Positions 28,642 to 35,744 of a stretch of 53,184 nucleotides of DNA are shown here, piece after piece. Numbering within the stretch: position 1 is the stretch's first letter; every line of letters starts with the position of its first letter. The translations under genes and the position numbers were made by a program. The notes under the pieces were generated by a model. That model did no database searches, was not told the DNA's origin, and was given only the letters and a program-made list of their open reading frames with translations. This DNA is from Phycisphaerales bacterium (GTDB taxonomy: Bacteria; Planctomycetota; Phycisphaerae; Phycisphaerales; SM1A02): positions 1-53,184 of the forward strand of contig JAKVBQ010000022.1 in the NCBI GenBank assembly GCA_022447205.1, given 5' to 3'.

Positions 28642-29865
28642 TCAGGAGAATTCCTCTCGGATCACGGCCAATTGCTCCGTGAGGGCAGCCAGATGGGTCT
28701 CCTCATGAGCGGCCGATATCTGGACACGGAGCCGCGCTTCCCCTTCCGGGACCACTGGATAGCCGAATCCGATCACGAAGACCCCCAGCTCAAGGAGCCG
28801 CTGACTCATGGCGATCGCCCTGGCGGTGTCGTGGACGATGATCGGGCAGATCGCGGTGGTGCTTTCGAGGACCTCGAAACCGACCGCTCGGATGCCGTTG
28901 CGAGCCTGTTCGGTGTTGCTGCGAAGTCGCGCCACCCGGCCCGGATCCCCCATCAGGAGCTCGATCGCCTTGTCCGCGCTGCAGGCGATCGTCGCGGGCA
29001 GGGCATTCGAGAAGAGGGTCGGTCGGCCGCGCTGGATCATGAGGTCGACCATCGCCTTCGAGCCGACCATGTAGCCACCGGCTCCCCCGCCAAGCGCCTT
29101 GCCCAGGGTCCCGGTGACCAGGTCCAGCTCGCTGCCAGCCATCCCCCAGTGTTCGTGGGTGCCCCGTCCGGTCTCGCCCATGACGCCGGTGCCATGGGAA
29201 TCATCGACCACCAGCAAGGCATCGAACTCGCTGCACAAGGCTCGGATGCCCGGCAGATCGGCGATGTCCCCTTCCATCGAGAAGACGCCATCTGTGATGA
29301 CCCAGATCTGTCCGGTGACCTCGGGATTCGCCCGGGCGGCTTGCAGCTTCGCGCGAAGATCGTCGAGATCGGAATGGCGGTAGACCCCCTTGTGGAGCCC
29401 CTTCTTGATCACGGCGGCAAGGCGGACACCATCGATGATCGAGGCGTGGTTCAGTTCGTCCGACAGGATCAGGTCCCCGGGATCGCAGAGCGTCGGGAAG
29501 ACCGCCTCGTTGGCGTTCCAGCAACTCGTGAACGAATACGAGGCCTCCATCCCGTAGAACTCGGCGATGCGTGCCTCGAGCCGCTCGTGGCAGTCGAAGG
29601 TGCCGCAGATGAACCTGACGCTGGCGGTACCCGCACCGTATCGGCGGAGGCCCTCGATGCCGGCCTCGACGACCTCCGGGTCGTTGGCCAGACCGAGGTA
29701 GTTGTTCGAGCAGAAACACGCCACCTCGCCGGAGCCACGCAACGTGATGGAGGGCCCCATCGGGCCTTCGATCATCTGGAGTCGCTTGAGCTGGCCGGTC
29801 TCCCCGAGATGCTCGAGGATCGCCGCGGTTCGGGCACCGAAATCAGGTCCTGTCATGGTGTTCAT
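28642..29865 (-). CDS. kbl: Glycine C-acetyltransferase (2-amino-3-ketobutyrate CoA ligase)
   Basis: 407-residue PLP enzyme of the alpha-oxoamine synthase family. It cleaves 2-amino-3-ketobutyrate with CoA into glycine and acetyl-CoA. Family features: CSNNYLGLANDP, the FTSCWNANEA region, DELNHASIIDG, DDSHGTGVMG, and TGTLGKALGGGAGGY containing the PLP-binding Lys. Identity as Kbl rather than AONS/ALAS is strongly supported by the upstream threonine dehydrogenase gene, 43 bp away, which makes its substrate. ATG 29865 (MNTMTGP) is chosen; 29856 is an alternative. A TACCAT box 7 nt upstream suggests it may also be transcribed independently and without a leader. Confidence 0.92.
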   Translation of the reverse strand: MNTMTGPDFGARTAAILEHLGETGQLKRLQMIEGPMGPSITLRGSGEVACFCSNNYLGLANDPEVVEAGIEGLRRYGAGTASVRFICGTFDCHERLEARIAEFYGMEASYSFTSCWNANEAVFPTLCDPGDLILSDELNHASIIDGVRLAAVIKKGLHKGVYRHSDLDDLRAKLQAARANPEVTGQIWVITDGVFSMEGDIADLPGIRALCSEFDALLVVDDSHGTGVMGETGRGTHEHWGMAGSELDLVTGTLGKALGGGAGGYMVGSKAMVDLMIQRGRPTLFSNALPATIACSADKAIELLMGDPGRVARLRSNTEQARNGIRAVGFEVLESTTAICPIIVHDTARAIAMSQRLLELGVFVIGFGYPVVPEGEARLRVQISAAHEETHLAALTEQLAVIREEFS

Positions 29866-29872
29866 GACGGTG

Positions 29873-29878
29873 ATGGTA
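29873..29878 (-). promoter_or_regulatory. TANNNT box before kbl
   Basis: On the minus strand TACCAT is followed by 7 nt and the ATG at 29865, inside the tdh-kbl gap. Could give a leaderless internal transcript for kbl. Confidence 0.35.
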
Positions 29879-29908
29879 GCGCAGGGGATCGATCGGGGTG
29901 GCCGTGCC

Positions 29909-30982
29909 TCACGAGCCGGCGTAGCGCGCCTTGACCCCGGGAATGAGGTACTTCTCGAGCGCACTCTCGAGGGAGTGGGTCGGCGTCCAGCCCCAGTCGT
30001 TCCGGGCCGCGGTGTCATCGACATCGGCAGGCCAGCCGTCGACGATCATCTGGCGTCCGGGATGCGGGGTGAACCCCACCGTCAGGGCCGGGAAGTGCGT
30101 TCGAAGCGCGGCGTGGATCTCGAGTGCGGAGGGTGCGAAGCTCCGGACGTTGTAGGCGGTCCGACCGAGGGACGACCGCGGCGCGTTGCCCAGGGTGATG
30201 ATCGAGTCGATCGCCTCGGGCATCGTCATGAAGGGAAGTCGGGTGTCCTCCCGGACGAAGCAGTCGTAGGGCTCGTTCCTCGCCGCGGCGTGCAGCATCT
30301 CCGGCCCGTAGTCGGTGGTCCCGCCGGTCGGGAGCGTCTCCGCGGAGATCAGCCCCGGAAAGCGGATCGACCGGAAGTCGATCGAACCGGTGGGTCCCTC
30401 CTCGACCTGGCGATGGTGGTTCGCGTAGTAACGACCGAGATGTTCGGCAGCCAGCTTGTTGCAACCGTACATCGTGCGCGGCTCGAGGAATGCATCCTCG
30501 GTGATCACGCCGGCGGCATGCTTCGCCTCGAGGGTCGGGATGCCGTAGACCGCGATCGTCGAGGGGAAGAGCACCATCGGCGAGCGGCCGGTGGCATCAC
30601 GCTCGTCGACCGCGATGTTGAGCAGGTTGCGGGTGCCCCCCACGTTCACCTGGTAGGCACGGTCCGGGGCGAGCTCGGCACTGGAAGACAGCATTGCCGC
30701 GAGGTGGTAGATCCGGCCGAAGCTGTACCGCTCGGCAAGACCCTCGAGCAGGGCCTGGTCACGAACATCACCGGCGACGGTCTCGGTGCAGCAGTCGGCG
30801 ACCTCGTCGGGAAGTCCCTTCAGGTCGAAACCGACGATCGCGAGGTTCTCCTCGGCACGAGCAAGCGCATGGATCAGGCCGTAGCCCATCTCGCCACCGG
30901 CACCGGTGACCAGGACCGCCGTCCTGCGGTCTGACTTCGTGCCGTTTCCCTGCTGCCTGTCCATGGTGGGTGCCTCGTGCAT
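29909..30982 (-). CDS. tdh: L-threonine 3-dehydrogenase, short-chain (SDR/epimerase) type
   Basis: 357 residues of the extended SDR fold. The NAD-binding GAGGEMG is at 27-33, and active-site YGCNK has the Tyr-x-x-x-Lys pair. The FPGLISAETLPTGGTTDY segment is typical of SDR-type threonine dehydrogenases rather than UDP-sugar epimerases. It oxidises L-threonine to 2-amino-3-ketobutyrate, which Kbl, the next gene, splits to glycine and acetyl-CoA; together they form the threonine-to-glycine route. The ATG 30982 has a GAGG 6 nt upstream, which decides the start over ATG 30964. Divergent from the cupin gene, with only 51 bp between start codons. Confidence 0.88.
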   Translation of the reverse strand: MHEAPTMDRQQGNGTKSDRRTAVLVTGAGGEMGYGLIHALARAEENLAIVGFDLKGLPDEVADCCTETVAGDVRDQALLEGLAERYSFGRIYHLAAMLSSSAELAPDRAYQVNVGGTRNLLNIAVDERDATGRSPMVLFPSTIAVYGIPTLEAKHAAGVITEDAFLEPRTMYGCNKLAAEHLGRYYANHHRQVEEGPTGSIDFRSIRFPGLISAETLPTGGTTDYGPEMLHAAARNEPYDCFVREDTRLPFMTMPEAIDSIITLGNAPRSSLGRTAYNVRSFAPSALEIHAALRTHFPALTVGFTPHPGRQMIVDGWPADVDDTAARNDWGWTPTHSLESALEKYLIPGVKARYAGS

Positions 30983-31033
30983 TTGACGCCTCGATCCGTT
31001 CCTCTCGGGGGTTCCGTCCAGTATAGAGGAGCC

Positions 31034-31450
31034 ATGGATCCTTCAGAAATCATCGAGATGCTCGAATTGACCCCCCACCCGGAGGGTGGCGCCTTCCGGG
31101 AGACCTGGCGGGATCAGCCGGATGACGGGGCCCGCGGGCATGGCACGGCGATCTACTACCTGCTGAAGGCGGGGGAACGCTCCCGCCGCCACCGGATCGA
31201 TGCCACGGAAGCATGGCACTTCTACGCCGGCGACCCGCTGGAACTCCTGATCGAACCCCCGGAGGGACCACCACGGACGATCATCCTTGGCCCGGACCTC
31301 GCGGCCGGCCAGCGCCCACAGGTCATCGTCCCGCCTCACGCCTGGCAATCGGCCCGCCCGCTCGGGGCCTGGACCCTGGTGGGCTGCACGGTGTCCCCGG
31401 CTTTCGAGTTCGAGCAGTTCGAACTGGATGACTCTGATTCGACGACGTGA
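31034..31450 (+). CDS. Cupin superfamily protein (DUF985/cupin_5)
   Basis: 138-residue single-domain cupin. LTPHPEGGAFRETWR opens the domain, and HRIDATEAWHFYAGDPLEL gives the metal-binding His/Glu cluster. The closing motif PPHAWQSARPLG...VGCTVSPAFEF is characteristic of DUF985. Members are small sugar-binding-like cupins without settled function. The ATG at 31034 is preceded by GAGGAG with 3 nt between and by TATAGA just upstream. The alternative ATG 30977 would overlap the divergent tdh start. A BD-FAE-like hydrolase follows after 34 bp. Confidence 0.85.
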   Translation: MDPSEIIEMLELTPHPEGGAFRETWRDQPDDGARGHGTAIYYLLKAGERSRRHRIDATEAWHFYAGDPLELLIEPPEGPPRTIILGPDLAAGQRPQVIVPPHAWQSARPLGAWTLVGCTVSPAFEFEQFELDDSDSTT

Positions 31451-31484
31451 ACGACCCCCGAACCAACCGATCGGAACAAGAACG

Positions 31485-32465
31485 ATGAACCGCATGCGAG
31501 CCTGCCTCCTGATCCTGATCGCCAGTGTGCTGGCACTCACCACCTTCGACGAACGCGCCAGCGCCGAATCCCACGTGGTCGGGGAGATCGACGGCAGACC
31601 GCTCGGGATCGAACTCGTCGTCCCGAAGGGACCGGGTCCCCATCCGGTCATCGCCTGGATCCATGGCGGCGCATGGTGGGCCGGGAATCACCTGCAGATG
31701 CCGGGCTTCACGCGGGCCGCCCTCGAGGCGGGGTTCGCGGTGGCGAGCCTCGACTACCGACTGACTTCGGAAGCGGGCCGTTGGGGGCGGGCATCGGTCA
31801 GCTGGCCCGCGCAGATCCATGACTGCAAGGCGGGGATCCGATGGTTGCGTGCCAACGCACGAACCCACCGGCTGGACGCGGACCGCATCGTCGCCTGGGG
31901 GCACTCCGCCGGCGGGCACCTCACCGCGATGGTCGGACTCACCGCGGATGATCCGGAGCTCGAAGGCAGGATCGGACCACACCCCGGCGTCAGCTCCCGG
32001 GTCGCCGTCGCGGTCAACTTCGCCGGACCCAGTGATCTGCTGAACATGAACCCGGATGTCACCACACCGCCCGGCTCGCGGATCGACCACGATGGGGTCG
32101 GCTCCCCGGAGTCGAGACTGATCGGTTCCGCGATCCACAACCGTTCGATCGACCAGGTCCGTGCGCATCTCGAGGACCCGACCCCACCCTGGGCGACGCT
32201 CGCGGAACGGGTTCGCTCGGCGAGTCCGGTCGAGCATGTCGACCGGGACGACCGCACCATCCTCTACATCGCACACGGCAAGCAGGACCCGATCGTCCCC
32301 TTCAATCAGGCGGTGCGGCTCGAGGCCGCCTGCCGCGAACATGGCGTGCAGCATGTGGCGAAGTGGTACGAGAACGCGGGGCACGGGCTGCCCCGCGAGG
32401 CCCACGTGGCGGTCCTGACCTGGCTTCCCGAGGCACTCGGTGTCACGAAGGATGCGAAGGACTGA
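31485..32465 (+). CDS. Secreted alpha/beta hydrolase (BD-FAE/hormone-sensitive-lipase-like)
   Basis: 326 residues with a signal peptide (MNRMRACLLILIASVLAL, ending ASAES). The oxyanion motif HGGAWW is followed by the nucleophile elbow GHSAGG. Then come the acid residue in HGKQDPIVP and catalytic His in NAGHGLPRE. This is the pattern of the BD-FAE/esterase family within the HSL-like hydrolases, acting on esterified substrates such as feruloyl or acetyl groups. It follows the cupin closely and may be co-transcribed. It converges on the symporter gene with 9 bp between stops. Substrate unknown. Confidence 0.82.
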   Translation: MNRMRACLLILIASVLALTTFDERASAESHVVGEIDGRPLGIELVVPKGPGPHPVIAWIHGGAWWAGNHLQMPGFTRAALEAGFAVASLDYRLTSEAGRWGRASVSWPAQIHDCKAGIRWLRANARTHRLDADRIVAWGHSAGGHLTAMVGLTADDPELEGRIGPHPGVSSRVAVAVNFAGPSDLLNMNPDVTTPPGSRIDHDGVGSPESRLIGSAIHNRSIDQVRAHLEDPTPPWATLAERVRSASPVEHVDRDDRTILYIAHGKQDPIVPFNQAVRLEAACREHGVQHVAKWYENAGHGLPREAHVAVLTWLPEALGVTKDAKD

Positions 32466-32474
32466 GTCTCGGGC

Positions 32475-34277
32475 TCAACCCTGGTCCGACCTCGGAACGG
32501 AGGAACCGCCGCTCGAAGGCACGCGGATGTCCTCGACCATCGCCTGGACCTCGGGAGGCGGCGCCTTGGTGAGGAGGGCGATCGGGATCGCCACCGCGAA
32601 GTTCACGAGCATGCCGATCGAACCGATGCCTTCGGGAGAGATCCCCCACCACCAGTCGGCCGAAGAGCCGCCGAAGAACTTGAACTCGAGGATGTACCAG
32701 GTGGTGAAGCCGATGCCGCAGAGCATGCCGATGACCGCACCCGGCATGTTGAAGCGCTTCCAGAAGATCCCGAGGAAGATCGCCGGGAAGAAGCTGCTCG
32801 CCGCCAGGCCGAACGCGAAGGCGACGACCGCAGCGACGTAGTCCGGCGGCCAGATCCCGAGGAGACCCGCGCAGACCACCGCGACCGCGGCAGCGATGCG
32901 CGCGACCCGAAGCTCCTGCTTCTCCTTGATCCCCGGTGCGATGATCCGTTTCACCAGGTCATGACTGACCGCGGAGGAGATCACCATCAGGAGCCCGGCC
33001 GCGGTCGAAAGCGCGGCGGCGAGCCCGCCGGCCGCCACGAGCGCGATCACCCACGCGGGCAGGCCCGCGATCTCCGGGTTCGCGAGGACCATGATGTCAC
33101 GGTCCACGTAGAGTTCGTTGCCGCCATCGGCGAGACCTCCGGAAGCACCGAGGTCGAGGAGCTTCTGGCCATGTTCGCCGCGGATCGGATCACCGGTCTC
33201 CGGATCGACCTGGAAGACGGGCTTCCCGGCGAAGACCTTGCCGTCGGTGTGCTGGATGATGCCGTCGTCGTTGCGATCGTGCCAGGCGATGAGCCCGGTG
33301 TCCTCCCAGGTCCCGATCCAGGCCGGCGCTTCGACGTACGGCGTGTCGGGCACCGTCGCCAGCATGTTGGAACGTGCGAAGACCGCGATCGCCGGTGCGG
33401 TGGTGTAGAGGATCGCAATGAAGAGGAGCGCCCAACCGGCCGAACTTCTCGCATCCTTGACCCGCTTCACGGTGAAGAACCGGATGATGACGTGCGGCAG
33501 CCCGGCGGTCCCGAGCATCAGGGCACCGGTGATGCAGACGATGTCGAGCGTGTTCTTGTGGTAGTCGGTGTAGCTCTTGAACCCGAGGTCCGCGAGGGTG
33601 CCGTCGAGTTTCGCGAGGAGCCCCACCCCTTCGGCGTCGGTGCCGCCGAGCGCGATCTGCGGGATCGGGTTGCCGGTGACGTAGAACGCCAGGAAGAAGG
33701 CGGGAATGGTGTAGGCGAAGATCAGCACGCAGTACTGGGCGACCTGGGTGTAGGTGATCCCCTTCATCCCGCCGATGACGGCGTAGAAGAAGACGAGTCC
33801 CATGCCGATCACCACCCCGAGGGTGATGTCGACCTCGAGGAAGCGGCTGAAGACGACACCGACACCGCGCATCTGTCCGGCGATGTAGGTGAAGGAGACG
33901 AAGATCGCGCAGAGGACCGCGACCAGGCGTGCGAGCTGCGAGTAGTAGCGGTCCCCCATGAAGTCGGGCACCGTGAACTTGCCGAACTTGCGAAGGTACG
34001 GTGCGAGGAGGAGCGCGAGCAGCACGTAACCGCCGGTCCAGCCCATCAGGTAGACCGATCCGTCCATGCCCAGGAACGCGATGAGTCCCGCCATCGAGAT
34101 GAAGCTTGCCGCACTCATCCAGTCCGCGGCGGTCGCCATGCCGTTCGCGATCGGGGAGACGCCCTTGCCGGCGACGTAGAACTCGCCGGTCGAACGGGCC
34201 CGCGACATGAGCGCCACGACGATGTAGAGCGCGAAGGTCGCTCCGACGATGAGGAAGGTCCAGCCCTGGACGGTCAT
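32475..34277 (-). CDS. Sodium:solute symporter (VC_2705/ActP-like)
   Basis: 600-residue SSS-family transporter with 13 or so membrane helices. Family stretches include YVAGKGVSPIANGMATAADWMSAASF with the first-helix Na-site region, GDRYYSQLAR, and the late LVAAGGLAAALSTAAGLLMV. An extracytoplasmic loop of about 90 residues contains DRNDDGIIQHTD (334-345), which satisfies the EF-hand loop positions 1, 3, 5, 6, 8 and 12. The ATG overlaps the stop of the upstream DUF4212 gene by 4 nt (ATGA), so the two are translationally coupled. Homologues carry acetate or other short carboxylates; the substrate here is inferred only. Confidence 0.88.
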   Translation of the reverse strand: MTVQGWTFLIVGATFALYIVVALMSRARSTGEFYVAGKGVSPIANGMATAADWMSAASFISMAGLIAFLGMDGSVYLMGWTGGYVLLALLLAPYLRKFGKFTVPDFMGDRYYSQLARLVAVLCAIFVSFTYIAGQMRGVGVVFSRFLEVDITLGVVIGMGLVFFYAVIGGMKGITYTQVAQYCVLIFAYTIPAFFLAFYVTGNPIPQIALGGTDAEGVGLLAKLDGTLADLGFKSYTDYHKNTLDIVCITGALMLGTAGLPHVIIRFFTVKRVKDARSSAGWALLFIAILYTTAPAIAVFARSNMLATVPDTPYVEAPAWIGTWEDTGLIAWHDRNDDGIIQHTDGKVFAGKPVFQVDPETGDPIRGEHGQKLLDLGASGGLADGGNELYVDRDIMVLANPEIAGLPAWVIALVAAGGLAAALSTAAGLLMVISSAVSHDLVKRIIAPGIKEKQELRVARIAAAVAVVCAGLLGIWPPDYVAAVVAFAFGLAASSFFPAIFLGIFWKRFNMPGAVIGMLCGIGFTTWYILEFKFFGGSSADWWWGISPEGIGSIGMLVNFAVAIPIALLTKAPPPEVQAMVEDIRVPSSGGSSVPRSDQG

Positions 34278-34552
34278 GCGTCATCCTCCTCGGCGACGCC
34301 GTAGCTTCGGTCGAGCCGGTTCATCGCGATGACGTAGACCAGGATCAGCAGGACGAAGACGTAGATGGAGCCCTGCTGGGCGAACCAGAACCCGAGGGGG
34401 TACTGCGTCCCGGGCAGCATCCAGTTGTTCAGCCACGGTGCGAGGATGATCCCGCACCCGAATGAAACGAACGCCCAGATCGTCAGCAGACCGACGATCC
34501 AGGCGAGGTTGGCGCGAAAGTACCCTGCGCGATTCGTTCCACTCTCTGTCAA
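34274..34552 (-). CDS. DUF4212 small symporter subunit
   Basis: 92 residues with two membrane helices (about 14-36 and 60-80) and the family pattern YFRANLAWIVGLLTIWAFVS ... YPLGFWFAQQGSI. DUF4212 proteins are encoded directly before VC_2705-type SSS symporters, as here with a 4-nt overlap. They are thought to be an accessory subunit of the transporter. The start is a TTG at 34552, preceded by GGAG with 7 nt spacing. Confidence 0.88.
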   Translation of the reverse strand: MTESGTNRAGYFRANLAWIVGLLTIWAFVSFGCGIILAPWLNNWMLPGTQYPLGFWFAQQGSIYVFVLLILVYVIAMNRLDRSYGVAEEDDA

Positions 34553-34619
34553 GCCACGACTCCAGGAACAGTCATCGGACCGGGATGAAGGATCACGCCA
34601 GTTTTCCCGGCGCAGGTGG

Positions 34620-35447
34620 TCAGGTGCGAGCCACGCAGCCGCATCGCTCGAGGAGCCGCTTCGTCAGGAGGATGCCCTCCTCTTCGGACGGGCCGCCACC
34701 CTCCCACTCGATGCCGACGTAGCCGGTGTAGCCGGCACCACGAACGATCTCCATCATCCGCGCATAGTCGGTGCGGACCTCGTTGCCGTCGGCATCGAAC
34801 TCATGGCTCTTCGCGCTGACCGCCTTGGCGAACGGCATCAGCTCGCGCACGCCGGTGTACCGGTCGTACCACTTGTCGCCACCCATGTTGAAGTTGCCGA
34901 AGTCGGGCAGGGTCCCCACGTTCTCGCGGCCGACGAGCTCCATGACCGCGGCCAGCCAGGCTCCGTTGGAACTCAGGCCACCGTGGTTCTCGACGAGCAC
35001 GTTGAGCGAGTAGGTCGCCGCCAGTTCGCCGAGCCGGCGCAGGCCGTCCGCGGCGCGCTGGAGCTGCTCGTCGAAGGTCCCGCCGGACTGGGCGTTCACG
35101 CGGATCGAATGACATCCGAGGATGCGTGCGGCCTCGAGCCACTTTCGGTGGTTCTCGATCGCCCGGGCACGCTTCGCCTCGTCGGGATCGCCGAGCGCAC
35201 CCTCCCCGTCGCACATGATGAGGAGGCTTCGCACTCCGAGCTCGTCGCAGCGACGTCTCAGCCGGCGGAAGTAGTCCTCATCGGTCGCCCACTGACGATA
35301 GAAGCTGTTCACGTACTCGACGGCATCGAGTCCGTAGACCTCCCTCGTCACCCTCGGGAAGTCGATGGGATCGAGACGACCACCTCGGATCTCCCGGTGA
35401 AGCGACCATTGGGCGAGTGAAATCGGATTCGGTGCGTGCTCGGTCAT
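34620..35447 (-). CDS. Sugar phosphate isomerase/epimerase-like (AP_endonuc_2 TIM barrel)
   Basis: 275 residues of the xylose-isomerase-like TIM barrel. It begins [16 protein letters not shown], and [12 protein letters not shown] carries the metal-binding Glu and His. LPDFGNFNM has the second metal-site Asp, and [10 protein letters not shown] carries the final Glu. No signal peptide, so cytoplasmic. Such proteins in planctomycetes often act on unusual sugars or inositol derivatives; the substrate cannot be read from sequence. The start ATG 35447 has TAGTCT 6 nt upstream and no ribosome site, another leaderless candidate. Confidence 0.8.
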   Translation of the reverse strand: MTEHAPNPISLAQWSLHREIRGGRLDPIDFPRVTREVYGLDAVEYVNSFYRQWATDEDYFRRLRRRCDELGVRSLLIMCDGEGALGDPDEAKRARAIENHRKWLEAARILGCHSIRVNAQSGGTFDEQLQRAADGLRRLGELAATYSLNVLVENHGGLSSNGAWLAAVMELVGRENVGTLPDFGNFNMGGDKWYDRYTGVRELMPFAKAVSAKSHEFDADGNEVRTDYARMMEIVRGAGYTGYVGIEWEGGGPSEEEGILLTKRLLERCGCVART

Positions 35448-35453
35448 GACCCC

Positions 35454-35459
35454 AGACTA
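35454..35459 (-). promoter_or_regulatory. TANNNT box before the sugar isomerase gene (leaderless)
   Basis: TAGTCT on the minus strand, 6 nt (GGGGTC) before the ATG at 35447. Confidence 0.5.
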
Positions 35460-35502
35460 CACGAGTGCAACCGGTTTGCCGAATGACGATCCCGCAACGA
35501 CA

Positions 35503-35524
35503 CGACGGCCCGAAAGGGCCGTCG
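35503..35524 (-). terminator. Hairpin downstream of tRNA-Thr
   Basis: CGACGGCCC (35503-35511) pairs with GGGCCGTCG (35516-35524), a 9-bp stem with a 4-nt loop. It begins 10 nt after the 3' end of tRNA-Thr. No T-run follows, so termination strength is uncertain. Confidence 0.5.
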
Positions 35525-35534
35525 CGTGAAGAAA

Positions 35535-35607
35535 AGCCACCACGCGGACTCGAACCGCGGACCTAAGCTTTACGAAAGCTTCGCTCTACCAACTGAGCTA
35601 TGGTGGC
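35535..35607 (-). tRNA. tRNA-Thr (anticodon CGT)
   Basis: Minus-strand cloverleaf: acceptor GCCACCA/TGGTGGC, D arm GCTC/GAGC, anticodon arm AAGCT-TTCGTAA-AGCTT, T arm CGCGG-TTCGAGT-CCGCG. Anticodon CGT at 35572-35574 reads ACG. 73 nt; CCA not encoded. Confidence 0.95.
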
Positions 35608-35644
35608 CTGCCCGCCCGAAACCACGATTTCGAGGCGGATCGGC

Positions 35645-35650
35645 ATGTTA
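35645..35650 (-). promoter_or_regulatory. Possible -10 box for tRNA-Thr
   Basis: TAACAT on the minus strand, 37 nt upstream of the mature tRNA 5' end. No clear -35 at the right distance. Confidence 0.35.
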
Positions 35651-35744
35651 GCGACTCCCGCCCGTGAAAGAAACCGGCCGTCGATCCCCCCTTGGGTGCG
35701 ACGGCCGGCGTGAATCATGTCCTGGAACGGAGTCCGGTCGGGAC

